From assembly GCA_023422775.1 (NCBI GenBank), contig JAFAGM010000064.1:1-64000 (forward strand): 64,000 nt of DNA, read 5' to 3'. The DNA comes from Pseudomonadota bacterium. Its GTDB lineage: Bacteria; Pseudomonadota; Alphaproteobacteria; Rhizobiales; Xanthobacteraceae. Below, piece after piece: positions 43,792 through 52,948 of the stretch (its first letter is position 1; the number at the start of each line of letters is the position of its first letter). The notes under the pieces were generated by a model. The model had not been told where the DNA came from, made no database searches, and saw only the letters and a list, made by a program, of their open reading frames with translations. The translations under genes and the position numbers were made by a program.

Positions 43792-45132
43792 CTATTTGGC
43801 TATCCCAAAAAATAGGTTGGGGAAGTACAGCGCAATTTCAGGGAAGATGATCAGGATCAGTACGCCGAGGAGAGTCACGAGCACGTAGGGTATCACCGAC
43901 CAGTAGATATCGCTCATCGTCACTTCGGGCGGCGCCACCGCCTTCAGGTAAAAGAGGTTGAACCCGAACGGGGGCGTCATGTAGCCGATCTCCATCATGA
44001 TGATGAAGATTACTCCGAACCAGATTGGATCCCATCCATAGGACTGCACCACAGGCAGGAACACGGGCAGGGTAATCAACATGATGCCGACCGGGTCGAG
44101 CACCATCCCGAGCAGCAGCAGCACGAAGAGCATGAATGAAAGCGCGCCCCACTGACCACCGGGAATCAGGGACATCAGGTGGTTCATCAGTTCGTTCGCG
44201 CCGAGCGTAGTATAGGCGGTGGAGAAAGCGTGTGCTGCGAACAGGATCCACATGATCAAGGCGGTCAGTCGCAGGGTCTGGATTGCCGCGTCTGAAAGCA
44301 CGTTCATCGAAAGCTTGCGATGGACCGCCGAAGCGACAAGCGCGCCAAACACGCCCAGTGCGGCGGCTTCCGTCGGCGTCGCGAAGCCGCCGAAGATCGC
44401 ACCCAGCACCAGAAAGACGATGAAAAGCGGCAGGAACACCGCTTTCAGGGAACTCAGCTTCAAGGCCCAGTCGCCCCGCTCTTCGACGGGCAGCGCCGGC
44501 GCAAGTGATGGCTGGAGCCACGCACGCACCGCGATATAGATCGAAACCAGGACGAACAGCAGGATGCCCGGCCCAATGCCCGATGCGAACAGTCGTCCAA
44601 CCGAAACTTCCGTCAGCAGCGCATACAGAACCATCAGGATCGACGGCGGGATCAGGATGCCCCAGCCGCCGCCGCAGTTGATTGCTCCGACCGCCAGTCG
44701 CTTGTCATAGCCACGCTCGAGCATTCGGGGCAATGCGATCGTGCCCATGGTCACGACTGCGGCGCCGCTAATCCCGCTCATCGCCGCGAAAATCGCGCAG
44801 ATCGCGACGGTTCCGATCGCGAGCCCGCCGCGAATGGCGCCAAACCATACGTGCATCATCCGGTACAGGTCTTGCGCGACGCCGGATTTCTCGAGCAGCA
44901 TCGCCATATACACATACATAGGGATGGCGATCAGCGTGAAACTCGTCATCGAGTCCCAGAATTTGGACGCGACCAGATAGAATCCCACCGGACCCATCGT
45001 GAAGTAGAGAAAGACGACCGAGATGCCACCGAGCGTGAAAACGAGCGGGGTGCCGATGAACAGAAAGAAAAGCAGCGAGCCGAAGAACAGGATGGTGAGG
45101 ATTTCGACAGACACGATAGCTGGCCCAATCAA
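43792..45132 (-). CDS. TRAP transporter large permease subunit (DctM type)
   Basis: 446 residues with about 12 hydrophobic segments. DctM features seen are IAIPMYVYMAMLLEKSGVAQ, AAMSGISGAAVVTMGTIALP and PGILLFVLVSIYIAVRAWL, later LVLGAIFGGFATPTEAAALG and PVGIMLITLPVFLP. It forms the elevator-type channel of a tripartite Na+-driven carboxylate importer. The start overlaps the DctQ stop by ATGA. Confidence 0.93.
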   Translation of the reverse strand: MIGPAIVSVEILTILFFGSLLFFLFIGTPLVFTLGGISVVFLYFTMGPVGFYLVASKFWDSMTSFTLIAIPMYVYMAMLLEKSGVAQDLYRMMHVWFGAIRGGLAIGTVAICAIFAAMSGISGAAVVTMGTIALPRMLERGYDKRLAVGAINCGGGWGILIPPSILMVLYALLTEVSVGRLFASGIGPGILLFVLVSIYIAVRAWLQPSLAPALPVEERGDWALKLSSLKAVFLPLFIVFLVLGAIFGGFATPTEAAALGVFGALVASAVHRKLSMNVLSDAAIQTLRLTALIMWILFAAHAFSTAYTTLGANELMNHLMSLIPGGQWGALSFMLFVLLLLGMVLDPVGIMLITLPVFLPVVQSYGWDPIWFGVIFIIMMEIGYMTPPFGFNLFYLKAVAPPEVTMSDIYWSVIPYVLVTLLGVLILIIFPEIALYFPNLFFGIAK

Positions 45133-45671
45133 TGCGAGGATTCGTTGGCAGCCTGTTTGCCAAACACGTCAGGATCGTTCTGCAGTCCCATGACCGTGCG
45201 AATGTCCGAGGCGACCCGCACGAAACCCTGCAGCAGCAACAATATGCCGGCAATCGGGATCGCCAGCTTGACCGGCCAGATATGCGGATTCCAGATGCTG
45301 GACGAGGTCTCCAGCTTGGCCGCGGACTCCCAGGCCATGTCGGTGCCTTGCCATATCAGCACGGCAAGGAAGATGAAGAACAGAAACGAGGTGGCGAGGT
45401 CGACTTTCGCCTTCGTCTCGCTGCTGAAACGTCCATAGATGATGTCGACGTTGACGTGCGCTCGCTCCACGAGGAGATAGCCGCCGGCGATCACCGCATA
45501 GACGCCGAAGATCAACTGCGCGAACTCCGCAGTCCAGATGGCCGCACTGCCAACCACATACCGCATGATCACGTCGGCCATCAACAGGAGGAAGATCGGC
45601 GCGATAAGCCACGCAGCGATATACGCGATCCACAAATTCAGCCGCGTGATGGTCCTGGCAACCTTCAGCAT
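45129..45671 (-). CDS. TRAP transporter small permease subunit (DctQ type)
   Basis: 180 residues from ATG 45671 (MLKVARTITRLNLWIAYIAA) with four membrane helices and the DctQ pattern WTAEFAQLIFGVYAVIAGG and ERAHVNVDIIYGRFS. It scaffolds the DctM elevator. The SD AAGGA upstream supports this start over a GTG 8 codons upstream. Belongs to the same operon as the binding protein at 45761-46801. Confidence 0.9.
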   Translation of the reverse strand: MLKVARTITRLNLWIAYIAAWLIAPIFLLLMADVIMRYVVGSAAIWTAEFAQLIFGVYAVIAGGYLLVERAHVNVDIIYGRFSSETKAKVDLATSFLFFIFLAVLIWQGTDMAWESAAKLETSSSIWNPHIWPVKLAIPIAGILLLLQGFVRVASDIRTVMGLQNDPDVFGKQAANESSH

Positions 45672-45760
45672 CTCGTATCCGTTCCTTGCAGGCACAGGCG
45701 CGTGGAAATACCGGAGCGCAAGCGCCGGTCGGCGCTTCCGCCCGGCGAATGCGATGCGTT

Positions 45761-46801
45761 TCAGGCGTAGCCGAGATCGGACATCAGCTTCGTAAGCACC
45801 TCGCCACCCTTGTTGGCGATCTCACCCTTGGCGGTTTCCTTCTTGAGGATTCCCCTGGAAGCGTCGGCGAATTTCTTCAGGACATCGTCCGGGAAGCGGA
45901 CGACTTCAACATCCATCTTGGCCTTGCCGGTGGTCAAGGCGACGGCTTCCTGATGCAGGTACTCGACCGAACGACGGAAATAGCGTTCTTCCACCAAGGA
46001 GAGAAACTGCAGCCGCAAGTCGGGCGGAAGCTTGTCCAGTGCGGCAACATTGATGATATAGGCGTCGTTTGCGAAACCAAGCGCCGGCTTCATGTGAAAT
46101 TTTGCGACTTCCCAGAACTTCATCGACAGAGCGCCGATCGCCGCACCCCAATGGGCGCCATCGACGACGCCGGTCGATATCGCCTGATAGATCTCGGGGC
46201 CGGCAATCTGCTGTGGCGATGAGCCGGCAGCAGCGAGGTAATCCAGCATTGTACCGGCGGAACGGATTTTGAGCGAACCAAGGTCGGCCGCCGAAGTGAT
46301 TTTCTTTTTCAGCACCACCTCGGTCGGGTAAGCTTTCTCGGCCATTATGACGACGCCCTTGGGGCGCAGTTCGTCATTGACCATTTTTTCGATTCCCAGA
46401 TTCTTGGTCAGGTGCATCATCTCCCAGGACTCGCGCAGCGTTCCGGGCACGCCGTAAAGCAGGCCCATCGCCTGAGCTTCGCCAAGGATATAGGCGGGCG
46501 AGATCGTACCCATCGGGACGACGCCGCGGCGGACGATGTTGTAGATCTCGCGGTCCTTCGCGATTTCGCCGGCACCGTACATCTCCAACTTGAAGCTGCC
46601 GCCGGTACGTGCGTCGAGTTCCTTGGCGAGAGCGCCGAGGCTGTCGTTGAAAGATCCGGATGCCTTGGGCCAGTGAGACTGCACCTTCCAGGTCACTTTC
46701 TCCTGGGCGTGCGCGCTGCTGATGATCCCGGGTGCCGCGGCAGCCACGACCGACGCCTTGAGCATGTTTCGCCGGGTCAGTCTGCTGGTCGATCCTGACA
46801 T
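45761..46801 (-). CDS. TRAP transporter substrate-binding protein (DctP family)
   Basis: 346 residues with a twin-arginine-type signal RLTRRNMLKASVVAAAAP, then a DctP fold (VTWKVQSHWPKASGSFND). LGSLKIRSAGTMLDYLAAAG contains the arginine expected to bind the substrate carboxylate. The protein delivers a carboxylate to the DctQM permease. The subtype resembles TRAP binding proteins for mannitol or chloroaromatic-type carboxylates, but the ligand is unknown. The ATG at 46801 follows an AAGGAGG site. Confidence 0.92.
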   Translation of the reverse strand: MSGSTSRLTRRNMLKASVVAAAAPGIISSAHAQEKVTWKVQSHWPKASGSFNDSLGALAKELDARTGGSFKLEMYGAGEIAKDREIYNIVRRGVVPMGTISPAYILGEAQAMGLLYGVPGTLRESWEMMHLTKNLGIEKMVNDELRPKGVVIMAEKAYPTEVVLKKKITSAADLGSLKIRSAGTMLDYLAAAGSSPQQIAGPEIYQAISTGVVDGAHWGAAIGALSMKFWEVAKFHMKPALGFANDAYIINVAALDKLPPDLRLQFLSLVEERYFRRSVEYLHQEAVALTTGKAKMDVEVVRFPDDVLKKFADASRGILKKETAKGEIANKGGEVLTKLMSDLGYA

Positions 46802-47105
46802 TTCATTCCTCCTTATTTTTCTTTCTGAAATGAAACCACGGAGAAAGCTCAATAGTCAAAGCAATTGGAAGCGGCATCAAGTCCTGCTCAACACGCAGGA
46901 AGGGGCGAGATAACCGGCGATGCAGATGATCTCTACTTGTCAAGTCAGGTAAATCACTACGAAGACCGTCGGCAATATGATGCTTGCCGAAGGGACGATC
47001 GCTTCGCGCCACGAAACCACGCCGAATATGTGCCGGAACTGGCGGGCAGCGCCTTCTGCTGTTCTGCGAACACAAGAAGCACCGGTGAACGAGTCCGGCC
47101 CTGAC
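46802..47105. other. Intergenic region upstream of the TRAP operon
   Basis: No coding sequence is supported. The region lies between the TRAP binding-protein gene (minus) and the 3' end of the small secreted protein gene at 47106, so it contains the TRAP promoter. I see no clear regulator site. Confidence 0.45.
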
Positions 47106-47381
47106 TTACCGGCGCTTCGTTCCCAGCCGCTGAACGCATTTCCGGGTGCGCACGACGCCCGACGTCGTCATCTGCGAACCTGCGACTTCCTTGATCTGTC
47201 CGGCCGGACAGGATCCGTCGTCGACGAGCACGCGCTGGCCGAGCCTGAGATCGACGATATCCTGCTCGCGCGAGAACTGCTGCGCCAGCGCCGGTGTCGC
47301 GAGCAGCCACAGAGCGAGGCAGGCGGGAAGGGCATATTGCCCGATCGTGGCAGGCTTGCTCGGCAATTCCGCGCTCCTCAC
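47106..47381 (-). CDS. Small secreted protein (91 aa, possibly DUF6719-like)
   Basis: 91 residues with a signal peptide (CLALWLLATPALAQ) and a mature domain of about 57 residues with VDDGSCPAGQIKEVAGSQM and RTRKCVQRLG. Similar proteins are present in bradyrhizobia. The listed GTG overlaps the previous stop by GTGA; a TTG at 47366 (15 bases downstream) has GAGGAG 8 bases before it and may be the true start. Confidence 0.68.
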   Translation of the reverse strand: MRSAELPSKPATIGQYALPACLALWLLATPALAQQFSREQDIVDLRLGQRVLVDDGSCPAGQIKEVAGSQMTTSGVVRTRKCVQRLGTKRR

Positions 47382-47530
47382 TTGGTCTTGATCTTCAGCC
47401 CGTCGGGACCGACATTGATCTGCAGGCCCTCGGGCTCCTTCTTTGATTGATAGACATTATAGCCGAGCACCCCGACCGCGACGATCAACGCGCCGATGAT
47501 GAGATAGAGGACGTTGCGATTGGCGGGCAT
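47378..47530 (-). CDS. Small single-pass membrane protein (50 aa)
   Basis: 50 residues starting MPANRNVLYLIIGALIVAVG, one membrane helix, then YQSKKEPEGLQINVGPDGLK. I recognise close relatives among bradyrhizobia. An ATG four codons upstream is possible. It overlaps the following secreted-protein gene by 4 bases, so they form an operon. Confidence 0.78.
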   Translation of the reverse strand: MPANRNVLYLIIGALIVAVGVLGYNVYQSKKEPEGLQINVGPDGLKIKTK

Positions 47531-47731
47531 CCTGGGTTCCATCGTGACGCTGACTGACGATGGCGAGCTTAGTGATGTGGCCGCGATTCTCATAGGTCGC
47601 CGGCAGGCGAGGAATGTCAGGTTATTGCCTTCACCTTTTTTCGAGGCGGCCTGTCCGACGGCGAGATCGAAACTGCTTGAGCGCTCGGTTTCGGGCGCTA
47701 AAGTCGCAGGAAACATGCCCCGGAGGAAATC

Positions 47732-49213
47732 GTGAAGACCTACCAGCTCTACATCAACGGCGAATATGTCGATCCCGCCAACAACGAGTGGTTCGAGTCG
47801 ATCGATCCCTATCGCGGCGAGCCGTGGGCGAAGATCCCGCGCGGATCGAAGGCCGATGCCGATAAGGCCGTAAAGGCGGCCAACGAGGCGATGTGGCGGG
47901 GTCCGTGGTCGAAGATGACGGCGTCGGCGCGCGGCAAGGTCATGCGCAAGCTCGGCGATCTCGTTGCCGCGAATGCCGAGCGGCTCGCCGAGATCGAGGT
48001 GAAAGACAACGGCAAGCTGATGGCCGAGATGCTGGGGCAGTTGCGCTACCATCCGGAATGGTGGTGGTATTACGGCGGACTGGTCGACAAGCTCGAGGGC
48101 GGGCTCGTACCGATCGACAAGCCGGAAACCTTCGCCTACACGACGCATGAGCCGGTAGGCGTCGTTGCGGCGCTGACGGCCTGGAATTCACCGCTGCTGT
48201 TCGTCGCCTGGAAGTGCGCCGCCGCGCTTGCCGCGGGCTGCGCCGTCATCGTCAAGCCGTCGGAATTCACGTCCGCAAGCACGCTGGAGTTTGCGGCGCT
48301 GACGAAGGAGGCCGGTATTCCCGACGGCATCTTCAACGTGGTGACGGGCTTTGGCCCCGAGATCGGAACCGAACTGATCTCGCACCCCGGCGTCGCCAAG
48401 ATCACGTTCACCGGATCGGATACGACGGGCGCGAAAGTCTACGAGACCGCTGCGCGCAGCCTGAAGCGGGTTTCGCTGGAATTGGGAGGAAAATCCCCCA
48501 ACATTGTCTTTGCAGATGCCGATCTCGCCGCGGCCGCGTCAGGTGCGGTCTCGGGCATCTTCGCAGCGACGGGTCAGACCTGCATCGCAGGATCGCGACT
48601 GCTGGTCCAGAACTCGATCAAGGATAAGTTCGTCCAGCGTCTGCTGGAGCTCGCGAAATCCGCCAGGATCGGCGATCCCATGCAGTCGGACACCAATATC
48701 GGCCCGGTCACCACGCCGGCCCAGTACAAGAAGATCCTCGACTACATCGACGTTGCTAAGGCGGAAGGCGCCCGCTGCCTGCTTGGTGGAAAGCCGGCCT
48801 CCGGCGCCGGCATCAGGGGCGGCCAGTTTGTCGAGCCGACCATCTTCACCGACGTCGACAATTCCATGCGGATTGCGCGCGAGGAAGTGTTCGGCCCGGT
48901 GCTCTCGATCATCGGCTTCGATACGGAGGAGGATGCCATCCGCATCGCCAACGATACCATCTACGGTCTTGCCGCCGGGATATGGACTCAGGATCTCGCG
49001 CGCGCCGTGCGCGTGCCGAAGCTGTTGCGTGCGGGAACGGTGTGGGTGAACACCTATCGCGCCATCAGTTATATGATGCCGTTCGGTGGCATGAAGCATT
49101 CGGGGCTCGGGCGCGAGAGCGGCATCGATGCGGTGCGCGAATATCTGGAAACAAAGAGCGTGTGGATTTCGACCGCAAAGGACGTTCCGGCCAATCCGTT
49201 CGTCATGCGCTGA
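47732..49213 (+). CDS. Aldehyde dehydrogenase (NAD(P)-dependent)
   Basis: 493 residues from a GTG with GGAGG 6 bases upstream. Superfamily motifs in order: NSPLLFVAWKCAAALAAG, FTGSDTTGAKVYE (NAD-binding), LELGGKSPNIVFADADL (catalytic Glu), GQTCIAGSRLLVQ (catalytic Cys) and EEVFGPVLSIIGF, then FGGMKHSGLGRESG. Substrate not assignable. It is convergent with the MocR gene, whose stop is 20 bases away. Confidence 0.93.
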   Translation: MKTYQLYINGEYVDPANNEWFESIDPYRGEPWAKIPRGSKADADKAVKAANEAMWRGPWSKMTASARGKVMRKLGDLVAANAERLAEIEVKDNGKLMAEMLGQLRYHPEWWWYYGGLVDKLEGGLVPIDKPETFAYTTHEPVGVVAALTAWNSPLLFVAWKCAAALAAGCAVIVKPSEFTSASTLEFAALTKEAGIPDGIFNVVTGFGPEIGTELISHPGVAKITFTGSDTTGAKVYETAARSLKRVSLELGGKSPNIVFADADLAAAASGAVSGIFAATGQTCIAGSRLLVQNSIKDKFVQRLLELAKSARIGDPMQSDTNIGPVTTPAQYKKILDYIDVAKAEGARCLLGGKPASGAGIRGGQFVEPTIFTDVDNSMRIAREEVFGPVLSIIGFDTEEDAIRIANDTIYGLAAGIWTQDLARAVRVPKLLRAGTVWVNTYRAISYMMPFGGMKHSGLGRESGIDAVREYLETKSVWISTAKDVPANPFVMR

Positions 49214-49232
49214 GGGCGTCTTTGGACGGCGA

Positions 49233-50663
49233 CTATCTCGCGCCCGCCTTGCGGCTTGCACGCAAGGCGGCCAGCGATGATTTCGCCAGCCGCTCCGCCG
49301 ATGCGATCAGTCGCGGCATCGGATGGCCGGCAAAACCCAGCACGAACCCCGGCAGCGGCCGTGCGCGCTGGTAGGTCTCCGCCAGCAGCCAGCCGGCGAC
49401 ACCGGCCTCAGTCTTTGCCTTGGCGGCAACGAGCGGATCGGTCGCGGGATCGAAGCGAGCGACCAGGTGCAGGCCCTGCGACGGCACGGGGACCGATAGC
49501 CGGCCGTCGGATGCTGTCGACAGCGTGGATGCGAGCGCGTCGCGCGCCTCGCGGTACAGCCCGCGCACCCTGCGCAGGTTTGCCGCGAACGCGCCGGAAT
49601 TGAGCATGTCCGCGACTGCGCCTTCGAGCAGCGTGGCGGGAAAGCGGTCGAGCGCGGCGCGGGCTGCCGTCACCGGCCCGATCAGCCGCTCGGGCAGCGC
49701 GCAATAGCCGATGCGCAATCCCGGAAACAGCGTCTTTGCAAACGTGCCCATGTAGATCACGCGGCGCAAATGATCGATGCCGGCAAGCGAAAGCAATGGG
49801 GCGCCGTCATATCTGAACTCGCTGTCGTAATCGTCCTCGAGCACGAAGGCGTCGGCATCCCTGGCCCAGTCGAGCAGTTCGAGCCGCCGCGGCATCGACA
49901 TCTGCACGCCGAGCGGAAACTGATGGGATGGCGTCACGTAGGCTGCGCCTGCCGAAAGCGCCAGCGCTCGGCCCTTGGCCACGATGATGCCTGATGCGTC
50001 AACCGGCACCGCGACCGTGCGTTGGCCGCAATGCTCGATCGCCCTTCGCGCGGCGGGATAGCCGGGATCCTCGCACCAGACCTGATCGCCGGGCTTGAGG
50101 ATCGCGCTCAACGCGATCCGCAGGCTGTGTTGTGTGCCCGACGTCAGCATGATCTGGTCCGGATCGCAGCGCAGCCCTCGCGCCGACAACAGGTGATCGG
50201 CGATCGCAGCGCGAAGCTCGCGGCTTCCTCTGGGGTCGCCGTATTGCAGATGTTCGGTGCCGAAGGCGCGCATCCGTCGTCCGGCAAAAGACCTGAAGCG
50301 CTGCAGCGCCCTTTCATCGACATGGGTGCAGCCGAGCGCCAGGTCGCCTTGCTGTGGCGTCGGAAACGCGATCTTCGGCTTGCGCGCATCGTCGATGCGA
50401 GCCGGGATGCGCGCGGCGACGAAGGTGCCGGAGCCAACGGTCGCCACGGCAAATCCATCCGCGATCAATCGCTCATAGGCAGACGTGACGGCGTTGCGGC
50501 GGAAGCCGGTTTGTTTCGCGAGCGTGCGGGAAGGCGGCAGCGGCTCACCCGGCTTTGCGATGCCGCCCGTGATGGCGTGGCAGAGTGCCTGGTAGAGCCG
50601 GTGCTGGGAGGAGGCCCCGTGCGTGATGTGCGGCCCTGAAAGGTCGAGCGGAAGCTCGGCCAT
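49233..50663 (-). CDS. MocR-type transcriptional regulator (GntR wHTH + aminotransferase-like domain)
   Basis: About 476 residues from ATG 50663 (MAELPLDLSGPHITHGASSQ). Residues about 10-80 are a GntR-type winged helix (AITGGIAKPGEPLPPSRTLA, YERLIADGFAVATVGSGTFV). Residues about 100-470 are a fold-type I aminotransferase with the PLP lysine in YMGTFAKTLFPGLRIGYCAL. PdxR/MocR proteins sense PLP or amino compounds and usually control a divergent target. Here that is the PNPOx-like gene at 50777. Earlier in-frame ATGs to 50726 would cover the direct repeats and have no ribosome-binding site. Confidence 0.9.
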   Translation of the reverse strand: MAELPLDLSGPHITHGASSQHRLYQALCHAITGGIAKPGEPLPPSRTLAKQTGFRRNAVTSAYERLIADGFAVATVGSGTFVAARIPARIDDARKPKIAFPTPQQGDLALGCTHVDERALQRFRSFAGRRMRAFGTEHLQYGDPRGSRELRAAIADHLLSARGLRCDPDQIMLTSGTQHSLRIALSAILKPGDQVWCEDPGYPAARRAIEHCGQRTVAVPVDASGIIVAKGRALALSAGAAYVTPSHQFPLGVQMSMPRRLELLDWARDADAFVLEDDYDSEFRYDGAPLLSLAGIDHLRRVIYMGTFAKTLFPGLRIGYCALPERLIGPVTAARAALDRFPATLLEGAVADMLNSGAFAANLRRVRGLYREARDALASTLSTASDGRLSVPVPSQGLHLVARFDPATDPLVAAKAKTEAGVAGWLLAETYQRARPLPGFVLGFAGHPMPRLIASAERLAKSSLAALRASRKAGAR

Positions 50664-50678
50664 GCGCGGCGGCTTCAA

Positions 50679-50710
50679 GGAATTGGTCGGATTTTTTCGC
50701 ATGGAATTGG
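50679..50710. promoter_or_regulatory. Candidate direct-repeat operator for MocR
   Basis: GGAATTGG occurs at 50679-50686 and again at 50703-50710, a direct repeat with 24-base spacing between the divergent MocR and PNPOx-like genes. MocR/PdxR regulators often bind direct repeats in such intergenic regions. The pairing is inferred; no experimental consensus is available here. Confidence 0.4.
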
Positions 50711-50776
50711 CACTATCGCAGGCCAAATCCGCCGGTACAACTGGTTCGACCGATCAATGATCCCGACGGAGCCGCC

Positions 50777-51502
50777 GTGACCGAAGCCGAGATCATCCCT
50801 TCCTATCCGTTGTCGCCGCGCAACCAGGTGAAGCGCCGGCACGATCGCGGCTTCTACGACCACGCGACGGTGCACGACCTGCTTGACGCCTCGATGCTGT
50901 GCCACGTCTCCTACGTGATCGACGGCCAGCCCTATTGCACGCCGACGTTCTTCTGGCGCGAGGGAAGCAAGTTGTACTGGCACGGCAGCAGTGCCAGCCG
51001 CATGCTGAGGAACCAGTCCGCCGGCCAGAAGGCCTGCCTCACCGTCGCGCATCTCGACAGCCTGGTGCTGGCGAGGTGCGGGTTCAACCATTCGGCCGAC
51101 TACCGCGCGGTGATGGCGTTCGGCACCGCCTACCTCGTCACCGACGCGGACGAAAAGGAGCGCGCGCTCGTTGCGATGGTCGACCGGTTCTTCCCCGACC
51201 GGACTGCGAGCCTGCGGCAAAGCACGGCGCAGGAAATCAAGGCGACGTCGGTCATCGCGATGGAGATCGAGCAGGCGTCGGCCAAGATCAGGTCGAAGGG
51301 CGTTGCCGACGATGACGAAGATTACGAACTACCCATCTATGCCGAGCGCATTCCGGTGCGGACCATACTCGGCGCGCCCGAGCCATGCCCGCGGCTGCTC
51401 GATGGCGTCGAGCGGCCGGCCTCGCTGCGCGGATACTCGGAGGGACGGCTGCTCGAAGACGCATTGCGGGATGCGCATTTTGTGCATTACGCCGGCGGCT
51501 GA
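50777..51502 (+). CDS. Pyridoxamine 5'-phosphate oxidase-like flavin-binding protein
   Basis: 241 residues from a GTG. The first about 150 residues have the split-barrel FMN-binding pattern (HVSYVIDGQPYCTPTFFWRE, LYWHGSSASRMLRN, RAVMAFGTAYLV), as in PNPOx/NimA-like proteins. The C-terminal about 80 residues (RIPVRTILGAPEPCPRLLDG) are extra. It is divergent from a MocR regulator, so a link to vitamin B6 or an amino-aldehyde is plausible. The ALDH and M20 genes nearby point in the same direction, but this is inference. Confidence 0.83.
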   Translation: MTEAEIIPSYPLSPRNQVKRRHDRGFYDHATVHDLLDASMLCHVSYVIDGQPYCTPTFFWREGSKLYWHGSSASRMLRNQSAGQKACLTVAHLDSLVLARCGFNHSADYRAVMAFGTAYLVTDADEKERALVAMVDRFFPDRTASLRQSTAQEIKATSVIAMEIEQASAKIRSKGVADDDEDYELPIYAERIPVRTILGAPEPCPRLLDGVERPASLRGYSEGRLLEDALRDAHFVHYAGG

Positions 51503-51561
51503 GATCGGGGTAGGATAGGTCACTTCCAATCCCTGCAACTCCCGACAGGAGCCGCCGCTAC

Positions 51562-52839
51562 ATGAATGCCGATACGCAGCAGAAAATCCTCGACGCCGTC
51601 GATGCCGGCTTTGACGCGCAGCTTGCGACGACGAAGGAATTCGTTGCGATCCCCTCGACCCGTGGCGCCGAGGGGCCGTGCCAGGACATGATCGGCGATC
51701 TCTTGCGCCAGCGCGGCTACGAGGTCGACGACTGGCAAATCAATGTCGATGACCTGAAGGACCTGCGCGGCTTCGGCCCGATCGAGCATGATTTCTCAAA
51801 GGCGCGGACCGTGGTCGGCACTTACCGTCCGACCAACAATGCCGGCAAGTCGCTGATCGTGCAGGGCCACTGCGACGTGGTGCCGGCGGGGCCGCTCGAC
51901 ATGTGGGAGACACCGCCGTTTTCGCCTGTTGTGAAAGACGGCAGGATGTATGGCCGCGGCGCCTGCGACATGAAGTCGGGCACCATCGGCGCCCTCTATG
52001 CGCTGGATGCGATCAAGGCCGCAGGGTTCAAGCCGACCGCACGGATTCATTTTCAAAGTGTGATCGAGGAAGAGTCGACCGGCGTCGGCGCGCTCTCGAC
52101 CTTGCAGCGCGGCTACCGCGCCGACGCCTGCTTCATCCCCGAGCCGACCAACGGCCAGATGGTGCGCTCGCAGGTCGGCGTGATCTGGTTTCGACTGAAG
52201 GTGCGCGGTTTCCCGGTGCATGTGTTCGAGGCGGGCTCCGGCGCCAACGCCATCATGGCGGCGTATCATCTGGTCCACGCGCTGCAGAAGCTGGAGGCCG
52301 AGTGGAACGAGCGCGCCAAAAAGGATCGTCACTTCAAGGCGCTCAACCATCCGATCAACTTCAACCCCGGGATCATCAAGGGCGGCGACTGGGCTTCCAG
52401 CGTGCCGGCCTGGTGCGACGTCGACTGCCGTATCGCGGCGCTGCCGGGCTGGTCGGTCGCCGAGTGTCAGAAGGAAATCCTGGCGTGCGTTTCAGCGGCT
52501 GCGCGTGACCATCGTTTTCTTTCGAACAATCCGCCGCAGGTGGAATGGTCGGGATTCCTGTCGGAGGGATACGAACTGAAGGACTCGGCTGCCCCGGAAG
52601 CCGCCTTCGGCAAGGCGTTCAACGCGGTCTATGGCGGCGCGGTACCTGACCTCGTCTTCACGGCGCTGACGGATACGCGCTTCTACGGGCTGAATTACAA
52701 CATCCCGAGCCTCTGCTTCGGCGCCAGTGGGGCCGCGATGCACGGCTTCAACGAATATGTCGACCTGGAGTCGCTGCGGAAGTCGACGAAGGCGACGGCG
52801 CTGTTCATCGCGGAATGGTGCGGCGTGGAGAAGGTCTGA
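51562..52839 (+). CDS. M20 family metallohydrolase (ArgE/DapE-like deacylase)
   Basis: 425 residues. Metal ligands and catalytic residues are visible in GHCDVVPAGPLDMWE (His, Asp), GRGACDMKSGTIGALY (Asp), EEESTGVGAL (Glu-Glu). A dimerisation domain interrupts the catalytic domain in the middle. It would remove an acyl group from an N-acyl amino acid such as N-acetylornithine or a similar compound; the substrate is unknown. It follows the PNPOx-like gene by 59 bases. Confidence 0.9.
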   Translation: MNADTQQKILDAVDAGFDAQLATTKEFVAIPSTRGAEGPCQDMIGDLLRQRGYEVDDWQINVDDLKDLRGFGPIEHDFSKARTVVGTYRPTNNAGKSLIVQGHCDVVPAGPLDMWETPPFSPVVKDGRMYGRGACDMKSGTIGALYALDAIKAAGFKPTARIHFQSVIEEESTGVGALSTLQRGYRADACFIPEPTNGQMVRSQVGVIWFRLKVRGFPVHVFEAGSGANAIMAAYHLVHALQKLEAEWNERAKKDRHFKALNHPINFNPGIIKGGDWASSVPAWCDVDCRIAALPGWSVAECQKEILACVSAAARDHRFLSNNPPQVEWSGFLSEGYELKDSAAPEAAFGKAFNAVYGGAVPDLVFTALTDTRFYGLNYNIPSLCFGASGAAMHGFNEYVDLESLRKSTKATALFIAEWCGVEKV

Positions 52840-52859
52840 GCGAGTCGCTGATCTACTCC

Positions 52860-52939
52860 CGTCATTGCGAGCGAAGCGAAGCAATCCATGCTTCAGCGGG
52901 CGCGGACAGATGGATTGCTTCGCTTCGCTCGCAATGACG
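52860..52939. repeat. Palindromic intergenic repeat (CGTCATTGCGAG type), copy 2
   Basis: CGTCATTGCGAGCGAAGCGA at the left pairs with TCGCTTCGCTCGCAATGACG-like right arm, plus AGCAATCCAT/ATGGATTGCT; the loop is about 22 bases. Arm sequence agrees with copy 1 at 30739-30816, apart from one or two bases. It sits between two convergent genes, 20 bases after one stop and 9 before the other. Confidence 0.9.
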
Positions 52940-52948
52940 ACTGAGGGT

